Source: Actinomycetota bacterium (GTDB taxonomy: Bacteria > Actinomycetota > Geothermincolia > Geothermincolales > RBG-13-55-18). From it: a stretch of 8,122 nt of DNA. Shown here piece by piece: positions 1 to 5,602 of the stretch (the first letter of the stretch is position 1; each line of letters starts with the position of its first letter). The stretch spans positions 1-8,122 of the forward strand of contig JAPWVA010000039.1 of the NCBI GenBank assembly GCA_028275245.1, in the 5' to 3' direction. Made by a program: the position numbers and the translations under genes. The notes below the pieces were generated by a model. That model was given only the letters and a program-made list of their open reading frames with translations. It was not told where the DNA came from and ran no database searches.

Positions 1-210
1 AAGACGGGGAGCTGGCGCTCGCTCCGTCCGGTGGTGGAGAAGGAACAATGCATCCGCTGCGGCGTGTGTTGGCTGTACTGCCCCGACGCTGCCATAAATA
101 GGTCCGAGGAAGGGCACTTCGAGGCCGATTTGGACTACTGCAAGGGATGTGGCATCTGCGCCCGGGAGTGCCCGGTCGGGTGCATCACCATGGAGATCGA
201 GGAAGGCTGA
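1..210 (+). CDS. porD: 2-oxoacid:ferredoxin oxidoreductase delta subunit (PorD-type 2x[4Fe-4S] ferredoxin), 5'-truncated by window edge
   Basis: The last 69 residues of the protein are read in frame from base 1 to a TGA at 208-210. Two CxxCxxCxxxC(P) motifs are visible, at window residues C17, C20, C23, C27 and C47, C50, C53, C57, the standard pattern for a two-cluster bacterial-type ferredoxin. The segment KTGSWRSLRPV just before the first motif, and the wording CIRCGVCWLYCPD, are typical of PorD, the electron-exit subunit of four-subunit pyruvate/2-oxoacid oxidoreductases. PorD proteins are about 90-105 residues, so only a few tens of residues are missing. A further Cys (C61) sits where Ala is common after the second motif. 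The stop is one base before the porA start, so the genes are translationally coupled. The gamma subunit (PorG) usually precedes PorD and is expected just left of the window. Cytoplasmic. The family is clear, but the substrate class is not readable from this subunit. Confidence 0.9.
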   Translation, partial: KTGSWRSLRPVVEKEQCIRCGVCWLYCPDAAINRSEEGHFEADLDYCKGCGICARECPVGCITMEIEEG

Positions 211-211
211 G

Positions 212-1390
212 ATGACCAGGGAACGCAGGGGCATCGAGGTTTCGCTCGCCATAGCGGAGGCGGTGGGACAGGCGGACTGCGACGTGATAGCCGCCTACCC
301 CATCACCCCCCAGACCCACATTGTGGAACATCTCGCCGAGATGGTAGCCAATGGCCAACTGGACGCGGAGTTCGTCCCCGTGGAGAGCGAGCACTCGGCC
401 ATGAGTGTATGCTGCGGCGCGGCCGCCGTGGGCGCCCGAACCTTCACTTCCACCAGCGCTCAGGGGCTGGCTCTGATGGCTGAGATATTTTTCATCGCAT
501 CAGCCATGCGGCTACCAGTGGTCATGGCCCTGGCCAACCGCTCCCTATCCGCGCCGCTCTCCATCTGGAATGACCACACAGACACCATGATGGTGCGGGA
601 CGGGGGTTGGATCCACGTTTTCGTGGAGAATGGCCAGGAGGCCTATGACCACGTTTTCTGGGCTTTCCGCGTGGCCGAGGATCCAGTGGTGCGCCTGCCG
701 GTGGCCATAAACATCGACGGTTTCATCCTAACCCACATGATCGAGCCCATCGAGTTCGAGGACGACGATTTGGTAAAGCGGTACATCCCTGAATACAGGA
801 TGGAAAAGCCCCTGCACCCCGACAAACCAGTTTCCATGGGGTGCTTCGCCATGCCCGAGTTATACACGGAGGCGCAGATGGCCCGGGAAAAGGCCCTGGT
901 GAATTCGTATTCCACCTGCCTCAAGGGATGGGAGGAATGGGCCGCCCTCACTGGTAGACGGTACCATCCCATCGAGACATACCGTGCCGATGACGCTGAT
1001 TACTGCATAGTTACCATGGGTTCCCTGGGGGAGACGGCCATGGCGGCCGTGGACGAGTTGAGAGAACAAGGGGAGAAGGTCGGGGCCATCAAAATCCGGC
1101 TCTGGCGACCCTTCCCCTTCGATGACTTTTATAAAGCGGCGGAGGGGAAGGAAACCCTTATCGTTCTGGACCGCGCCATAAGCTTCGGCGGCCCCGGCGG
1201 CCCGGTGGCCCTGGAGATACGGAGTGCCTTGTACCGCAGGCCGCAAGCCCCCGCGGTAGTGAACTACGTGGCTGGGCTGGCCAGCCGGGATGTCCGGGTG
1301 GAGGACTTCAAGGCCATCATCCTGGAGGGCAAGGCCAAGGCTACAGCGGGCCACACCGCCGGATATACCCTATATGGCGTGCGCGAGTGA
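212..1390 (+). CDS. porA: 2-oxoacid:ferredoxin oxidoreductase alpha subunit (PorA)
   Basis: A 392-residue protein, the usual PorA length. With PorB it oxidatively decarboxylates a 2-oxoacid (probably pyruvate) with CoA to acyl-CoA and CO2, or runs the reverse reaction. The N-terminal pyrimidine-binding domain shows AYPITPQTHIVEHL at residues 28-41, the family substrate/TPP-site motif, followed by VPVESEHSAM (55-64) with the conserved acidic residues. The C-terminal transketolase-like domain II runs from about residue 260 (DYCIVTMGS at 263-271) to the GLASRDV motif at 355-361, where many homologues read GLGGRDV. I chose the ATG at 212 because GAGGAAGG lies at 199-206, five bases upstream. The reading frame stays open further upstream to 149, but there it overlaps porD. 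It sits one base after the porD stop and ten bases before porB. PorA forms of pyruvate, 2-ketoisovalerate and related enzymes look alike, so the substrate is an inference. Confidence 0.92.
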   Translation: MTRERRGIEVSLAIAEAVGQADCDVIAAYPITPQTHIVEHLAEMVANGQLDAEFVPVESEHSAMSVCCGAAAVGARTFTSTSAQGLALMAEIFFIASAMRLPVVMALANRSLSAPLSIWNDHTDTMMVRDGGWIHVFVENGQEAYDHVFWAFRVAEDPVVRLPVAINIDGFILTHMIEPIEFEDDDLVKRYIPEYRMEKPLHPDKPVSMGCFAMPELYTEAQMAREKALVNSYSTCLKGWEEWAALTGRRYHPIETYRADDADYCIVTMGSLGETAMAAVDELREQGEKVGAIKIRLWRPFPFDDFYKAAEGKETLIVLDRAISFGGPGGPVALEIRSALYRRPQAPAVVNYVAGLASRDVRVEDFKAIILEGKAKATAGHTAGYTLYGVRE

Positions 1391-1400
1391 GGTGTTGTGC

Positions 1401-2327
1401 ATGGACAAGTTCTCCGTTTACGCGGCCAGGCTGGTGGAAAAGGGCGAGTATTTCGCCTCAGGCCACCGCGCCTGCCAGGGATGCGCGGAGGCGCTGGCCG
1501 TGCGCCTGGTCATGAAGGCCCTGGGTCGCGACACCATAGTGGCCATGGCCACTGGTTGCATGGAAATCATCTCATCCCCGCTGCCCACCACGGCCTGGGA
1601 GGTTCCCTGGATTCACGTAGCCTTCGAGAACGCCTCGGCAGTGATCACCGGTTGCGAATCGGGCATGAAAGCCATGATGCGCAAAGGGAAGCTTCCCCCG
1701 AAGAAGATAAACTTCGTGGCCATGGGCGGTGACGGAGCCACCGCTGACATCGGCATGGGCCAGCTCTCCGGTGCTCTGGAGCGGGGACACGACTTCATCT
1801 ACGTGTGCCTGGACAACGAGGCCTACATGAACACAGGCATCCAGCGCTCCAGCGCTACCCCCTGGGGCGCCAGCACCACCACAAGCCCCGCTGGCAAACG
1901 GTCGAAGGGGCAGCAGACTCAAAAGAAGGACCTACCCAAGATAGCCATCGCCCACAACATCCCCTATGTGGCCACGGCTTGCCCCAGCTTCCCCTTCGAC
2001 CTCATGGAGAAAGTGAAGAAGGCAGCGGCCATCGAGGGGCCGGCGTATCTGCACATCCTTTCCGTGTGCCCCACGGGATGGCGCATACCCTCGGAGGAAG
2101 CCATCAAGTACGGGCGCCTGGCCGTCAACACCTGCGTGTTCCCCCTCTACGAGTGCGAGTACGGGAAATACCGGATGACCTACAAACCGGACCCCATACT
2201 CCCCGTACGGGAATACATCCAGGGACAGGGGCGATTCCGCCACCTGACGGATGAAGACATTGAGGTCATCCAAAAGCGCACTACGGAGGAGTACGAGAAA
2301 CTACTCAAGCTCTGCGAGATGGACTGA
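1401..2327 (+). CDS. porB: 2-oxoacid:ferredoxin oxidoreductase beta subunit (PorB), TPP- and [4Fe-4S]-binding
   Basis: A 308-residue protein matching PorB in length and motifs. It holds the thiamine diphosphate and the proximal [4Fe-4S] cluster that takes electrons from the hydroxyethyl-TPP radical. Likely cluster ligands are C25 and C28 (GHRACQGC), C53 (ATGC) and C223 (SVCPTGW). The TPP/Mg motif starts at GDG (110-112) and ends at LDNEAYMNTG (137-146). The stretch QRSSATPWGASTTTSPAGK (148-166) and the CPTGW motif are of the pyruvate-oxidoreductase type in my recollection of the family. I chose the ATG at 1401 because GAGGTG at 1389-1394, overlapping the porA stop, is a Shine-Dalgarno six bases upstream. 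The frame is open further upstream to 1290, but that stretch lies inside porA. The next gene begins 6-12 bases after the stop. A related ketoacid such as 2-ketoisovalerate or an arylpyruvate remains possible as substrate. Confidence 0.92.
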   Translation: MDKFSVYAARLVEKGEYFASGHRACQGCAEALAVRLVMKALGRDTIVAMATGCMEIISSPLPTTAWEVPWIHVAFENASAVITGCESGMKAMMRKGKLPPKKINFVAMGGDGATADIGMGQLSGALERGHDFIYVCLDNEAYMNTGIQRSSATPWGASTTTSPAGKRSKGQQTQKKDLPKIAIAHNIPYVATACPSFPFDLMEKVKKAAAIEGPAYLHILSVCPTGWRIPSEEAIKYGRLAVNTCVFPLYECEYGKYRMTYKPDPILPVREYIQGQGRFRHLTDEDIEVIQKRTTEEYEKLLKLCEMD

Positions 2328-2333
2328 GGGAAG

Positions 2334-2804
2334 ATGGAAATGACCCAGGAATTGAGCAAGTTCGACAGGATTATAGAACGATACGAGAGGTCAGAGGAAT
2401 CATTGTTGGCCATCCTCCAGGATTACCAGCGCGAATTCCAATACGTCCCCGAAGAAGGGATGAGGCGCCTCAGCGAGGTCATGGGGGTCCCTCTGAGCAA
2501 GCTCTACGCCATGGCCACCTTCTACAAGGCCCTCTCCCTAGTGCCACGCGGCAGGCACACCATCAAGGTCTGCACGGGGACGGCTTGTCACCTCAAAGGA
2601 GCTCCCCAGATACTGGAGACGCTGGAACGAGAGTTGAGGGTTAAGCGCAACGGGACCACCGAGGACGGGGAATTCACCCTGGAATGCGTCAACTGCGTGG
2701 GGGCCTGCGCCATGGCGCCGGTAATCCTGGTCGACGAGGTGTACCACGGGCAAAACCGCCCCTCTAAGGTCATGGACATCATCAAGAAACAAGTGGGGAG
2801 TTAG
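2334..2804 (+). CDS. nuoE: NuoE/HydC/HoxE-like thioredoxin-fold [2Fe-2S] subunit of an NAD(P)H diaphorase
   Basis: A 156-residue protein of the complex I 24-kDa subunit family. Residues 1-65 form the helical N-terminal part (SEESLLAILQDYQREF and YVPEEGMRRLSEVMGVPLSK are typical). The thioredoxin-like domain carries the [2Fe-2S] ligands C80-x4-C85 (VCTGTAC) and C121-x3-C125 (CVGAC), with an additional C118. In complex I and in bifurcating hydrogenases this subunit packs against the flavoprotein subunit and holds cluster N1a. The gene follows porB by six bases and precedes the flavoprotein gene by four bases, so it is part of the same transcript. Start choice is uncertain: ATG 2334 has GAGGG only a few bases upstream, and an in-frame ATG at 2340 would have a longer spacing; the difference is two residues. 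NuoE, HydC and HoxE cannot be told apart on sequence alone. The absence of membrane complex I genes favours a soluble complex. Confidence 0.9.
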   Translation: MEMTQELSKFDRIIERYERSEESLLAILQDYQREFQYVPEEGMRRLSEVMGVPLSKLYAMATFYKALSLVPRGRHTIKVCTGTACHLKGAPQILETLERELRVKRNGTTEDGEFTLECVNCVGACAMAPVILVDEVYHGQNRPSKVMDIIKKQVGS

Positions 2805-2808
2805 GGAC

Positions 2809-4665
2809 ATGGGTACCATTAACTCCATAGAGGAGCTGGATAGATACCGCCAGAAGCTCGCAGCGGCGGTCAAGCCCAATTTGCCCACGGTGCTGGTGTG
2901 CTTCGGCACCGGCTGCCAGGCCAATGGGTCCAGGCTGGTAGCCGAGGCCTTCACCGAGGTAATAAAAGAGCAGGGGTTACAAGTGAACGTGAACCTCGGC
3001 ATCAAGACCACGGGATGCCATGGGTTTTGCGAGAACGGCCCCCTGGTAGTGCTGAGGCCTCAGGACATCCTTTATCTCAAGGTAAAGCCGGAAGACGTGC
3101 CGGAAATCGTAGAGGAATCCGTGAAAGGCGGACGCATCGTGCAGAGACTCGTCTACCAGGACAAGGTCACCGGGGAACAAGTGGCCCATTACAACGAGAT
3201 TCCCTTCTATAAGCACCAGCTACGCATCGCCCTGAGGCACATAGGGACTATCGACCCGACCAGCATAGACGACTACATCCTGGCGGGCGGTTACGCCGGG
3301 CTGGCCAAGGCCCTGACCATGCGACCCGAGGACATCATAACCGAGGTTGAGCGCTCGGGCCTGCGCGGGCGAGGCGGCGCTGGTTTCCCCACCGGGACCA
3401 AGTGGCGTTCGTGCGCCGCGGTGCAAAGCGACGTCCGCTACGTGATGTGCAATGGCGACGAGGGCGACCCTGGCGCCTTTATGGACCGCTCCATCATGGA
3501 AGGAGATCCCCACGCGGTGATCGAGGGAATGATAATCGGGGCCTACGCCGTGGGTTCGCACCAGGGTTATATATACGTCCGAGATGAGTATCCTCTGGCA
3601 GTGCGCAACCTATCCATCGCCATAGAGGCAGCACGCGAAAAAGGCCTTTTGGGGAAGAACATCCTGGGAAGTGGCTTCTCCTTCGACATCAAGATCATAC
3701 GAGGCGGGGGGGCCTTCGTATGCGGGGAGTCATCGGCACTCATGCGCTCAGTGGAGGGCAACGTGGGTGAGCCCCGCGCCAAGTACATCCGCTCGGTGGA
3801 GAGGGGCCTTTACAACAAGCCCACCGTCCTAAACAACGTGGAGACCTGGGCCAACGTCCCCGAGATCATACTTAAGGGGGCTGATTGGTACGCCAGCATG
3901 GGAACCGAGGGTTCCAAGGGCACCAAGGTCTTTTCCCTGGTAGGTAAGGTCAATAACACTGGCTTGGTGGAGGTACCCATGGGTATCTCCATACGCGAGC
4001 TGGTGGAGAACATCGGGGGCGGCATCCAGGGAGGTAAGAAGTTCAAGGCGGTCCAGACCGGTGGCCCATCGGGAGGCTGCATACCTGAGCGCCTGGCAGA
4101 CCTGCCCATTGACTTCGACAGCCTGACCAAGGCCGGGTCCATGATGGGATCCGGCGGCATCATCGTGATGGACGAGGACACGTGCATGGTGGACGTGGCC
4201 AAGTACTTCACCGGTTTCCTGGTGGAAGAATCCTGCGGGAAATGCACCCCTTGCCGGGACGGCCTGCCGCGGATGCTCGATCTGCTCACCGATATTACCG
4301 AGGGACGTGGCACGGAGGAGCACCTGGCCATGTTGGAGGAGCTCTGCGACCTTCTGACCTGGGGGGCACTGTGCGGGCTGGGGACCTCGGCCGCCAACCC
4401 GGTGCTCTCCACCATCAGGTATTTCCGGGACGAGTACGAGGCTCACATAAAAGACAAGAAGTGCCCGGCAGGGGTTTGCAAGGCGCTCATCACCTATTCC
4501 ATAGACCCGGAGGCATGCACTGGTTGCCGTCTTTGCGCCAAGAACTGTCCGCAGACCTGTATCACAGGCGAGCGAAAGAAGCCCCATGTGATCGACGTTT
4601 CCCGGTGCATAAGGTGTGGGGTCTGCAAGGACGTGTGCCCCTACGACGCGGTGAGGGTCTCGTGA
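2809..4665 (+). CDS. nuoF: NuoF/HydB/HndC-like NAD(P)H-binding FMN subunit with N-terminal [2Fe-2S] and C-terminal 2x[4Fe-4S] domains
   Basis: A 618-residue flavoprotein, longer than complex I NuoF (about 440) because of domains at both ends, the layout of HydB of multimeric [FeFe] hydrogenases. Residues about 25-115 are a thioredoxin-like [2Fe-2S] domain with C31-x4-C36 and C70-x3-C74. The FMN/NAD(P)H domain shows GLRGRGGAGFPTGTKW (184-199), CNGDEGDPGAFMDR (214-227) and GGGAFVCGESSALM (299-312); the last has Ser-Ser where complex I has Glu-Thr. An SLBB-type region follows at about 370-430. The N3-like [4Fe-4S] cluster is bound by C476, C479, C482 (ESCGKCTPCRDG) and C522 (LCGLGTSAANPV). The tail carries a KCPAGVC segment (551-557) and two ferredoxin motifs, C570/C573/C576/C580 and C600/C603/C606/C610. 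Its role is to pass electrons between NAD(P)H and iron-sulfur partners. GGGGAG at 2795-2800 is the likely ribosome site. Whether it uses NAD or NADP, and whether it bifurcates electrons, cannot be read from sequence. Confidence 0.93.
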   Translation: MGTINSIEELDRYRQKLAAAVKPNLPTVLVCFGTGCQANGSRLVAEAFTEVIKEQGLQVNVNLGIKTTGCHGFCENGPLVVLRPQDILYLKVKPEDVPEIVEESVKGGRIVQRLVYQDKVTGEQVAHYNEIPFYKHQLRIALRHIGTIDPTSIDDYILAGGYAGLAKALTMRPEDIITEVERSGLRGRGGAGFPTGTKWRSCAAVQSDVRYVMCNGDEGDPGAFMDRSIMEGDPHAVIEGMIIGAYAVGSHQGYIYVRDEYPLAVRNLSIAIEAAREKGLLGKNILGSGFSFDIKIIRGGGAFVCGESSALMRSVEGNVGEPRAKYIRSVERGLYNKPTVLNNVETWANVPEIILKGADWYASMGTEGSKGTKVFSLVGKVNNTGLVEVPMGISIRELVENIGGGIQGGKKFKAVQTGGPSGGCIPERLADLPIDFDSLTKAGSMMGSGGIIVMDEDTCMVDVAKYFTGFLVEESCGKCTPCRDGLPRMLDLLTDITEGRGTEEHLAMLEELCDLLTWGALCGLGTSAANPVLSTIRYFRDEYEAHIKDKKCPAGVCKALITYSIDPEACTGCRLCAKNCPQTCITGERKKPHVIDVSRCIRCGVCKDVCPYDAVRVS

Positions 4666-4666
4666 C

Positions 4667-5395
4667 ATGGAAAAGATAAGCGTTATCATCGACGGGAAGG
4701 TCTTCGAGGCGGAGAAAGACACTTGCGTGCTGGAAGTGGCACGCCGGAATGGTATCTACATCCCCTCTCTCTGCTACCATGGCGAAGTTCCTTCGAGCGG
4801 AGGCTCCTGCCGCGTCTGCCTGGTGGAGGCCCACCAGGGCGGCAGGATGAGGCTGGTCACCGCCTGCAACTATCCTGTGCGCCAGGGTTTGGAGGTGAAA
4901 ACGGACACCCCCCTGGTGCAACGGATCCGCAGGGGGATCCTGGAGCTGCTGTTGGCACGGGTTCCTAACTCGGAAGTCATAAGGGAGATGGCTGCCAAGG
5001 AGGGGGTCACCGAGGCCCGCTTTCGCAAGGATGAGGGGGAGAGCGAACGCTACAAGTGCATCGCCTGCGGGCTTTGCACTCACGTGTGCGCTGAGGTGGT
5101 GGGCGTCCACGCCATAGCCATGGTTGGGCGGGGAGCGGATAAGAAGCCTGCCACCCCTTATGACAAGCCCTCGGACGTCTGCATCGGCTGCGGGGCCTGC
5201 GCCTACGCCTGCCCCACGGGGGCCATCCAGCTGAAGGAGAAAGACGGCATACGCCGCATCTGGCACAAGGACTTCGAAATGGTCAGGTGTAGCGTATGCG
5301 GCGTCCCTTACATCCCCAAGGCCCAGGTGGACTGGATCGTGAAGAGGACGGGCAAGGACAGGTCGTTCTTTGATAGATGCCCCGACCACCGTTGA
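4667..5395 (+). CDS. HoxU / NuoG-N-terminus-like iron-sulfur subunit ([2Fe-2S] plus 2x[4Fe-4S]), no His-Cys cluster
   Basis: A 242-residue protein equivalent to the N-terminal electron-transfer part of NuoG, HydA or HoxU. Residues 1-78 are a plant-type [2Fe-2S] ferredoxin domain with ligands C36, C48, C51 and C67. Residues 127-190 are a di-[4Fe-4S] ferredoxin domain with C131/C134/C137/C141 and C172/C175/C178/C182. The stretch between them (about 84-128, containing LELLLARVPNSEVIREM) has no His and no Cys, so the His/Cys3-bound [4Fe-4S] cluster normal at this place is missing. The C terminus adds C208-x2-C211 and C238-x2-H241, a possible metal or structural site. No molybdopterin or H-cluster domain follows, so this protein is only an electron conduit. 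The start is one base after the preceding stop, with GAGGG at about 4652-4656 as ribosome site. It is the last gene of the operon in view and probably bridges the flavoprotein module and the Por subunits; that partnership is inferred from gene order. Confidence 0.88.
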   Translation: MEKISVIIDGKVFEAEKDTCVLEVARRNGIYIPSLCYHGEVPSSGGSCRVCLVEAHQGGRMRLVTACNYPVRQGLEVKTDTPLVQRIRRGILELLLARVPNSEVIREMAAKEGVTEARFRKDEGESERYKCIACGLCTHVCAEVVGVHAIAMVGRGADKKPATPYDKPSDVCIGCGACAYACPTGAIQLKEKDGIRRIWHKDFEMVRCSVCGVPYIPKAQVDWIVKRTGKDRSFFDRCPDHR

Positions 5396-5401
5396 CGCCC
5401 T

Positions 5402-5502
5402 CCCGCTGCCCTTGAGCGGGGCAATCCGGGGTGTTCTCTGTCCGCGACGTGCTGTCCCTTCGGCCGGAAGGATCTCCACTTTTGCCCAGGGAGTTTCTCC
5501 TG
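5402..5502 (+). terminator. Cluster of small hairpins after the por-diaphorase operon, possible transcription end
   Basis: Three inverted repeats follow the stop at 5395. CCCGCT (5402-5407) pairs with AGCGGG (5415-5420) across a 7-base loop. CCTTC (5457-5461) pairs with GAAGG (5467-5471) across GGCCG, with TTTT shortly after at 5480-5483. CAGGGAG (5487-5493) pairs with CTCCTG (5497-5502) with one bulged G and a TTT loop. None is followed directly by a good U-tract, so this is not a canonical intrinsic terminator. Its place between the end of one operon and a promoter makes a termination role reasonable but unproven. Confidence 0.3.
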
Positions 5503-5516
5503 ACCCCGCGATGAAT

Positions 5517-5533
5517 GGACTCGCTACGCGTCC
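5517..5533. promoter_or_regulatory. Imperfect 17-bp inverted repeat upstream of the regulator promoter, candidate operator
   Basis: GGACTCG (5517-5523) and CGCGTCC (5527-5533) are inverted repeats with one mismatch around a CTA centre. The centre lies about 50 bases upstream of the transcription start expected from the -10 box at 5564-5569. It does not match the TTGAT-N4-ATCAA Fnr consensus. It could bind the adjacent regulator or another protein, or be a chance palindrome in G+C-rich DNA. Confidence 0.3.
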
Positions 5534-5560
5534 CCGATTAATGCCGTGAAGCCGAAGTGC

Positions 5561-5569
5561 TGATATAAT
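5561..5569 (+). promoter_or_regulatory. Extended -10 promoter (TGATATAAT) for the Crp/Fnr-family gene
   Basis: TGATATAAT is a perfect TGn-TATAAT extended -10 element in otherwise G+C-rich spacer DNA. The predicted start of transcription is near A5575/G5576, giving a leader of about 27 bases that contains the AGGAGG ribosome site at 5592-5597. No good -35 box lies 16-18 bases upstream, which fits either an extended -10 promoter working alone or one needing an activator. It indicates that the regulator gene is transcribed separately from the por operon. Confidence 0.65.
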
Positions 5570-5602
5570 CTTCCAGCGGGACAAGGGAGCGAGGAGGTAT
5601 AG

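Noticed and set aside
3829..4722. Antisense open frame (297 codons) opposite the flavoprotein gene
   Set aside because: Low-complexity His/Gly/Pro-rich translation typical of the reverse complement of a coding region, lying opposite clear Fe-S and FMN motifs.
4667..5395. Reading the operon as an [FeFe] hydrogenase (HydABC or Hnd type)
   Set aside because: The HoxU-like protein ends at 242 residues with no H-cluster domain (no TSCCP or MPCxxK-type motifs), and no such motif is found elsewhere in the window.
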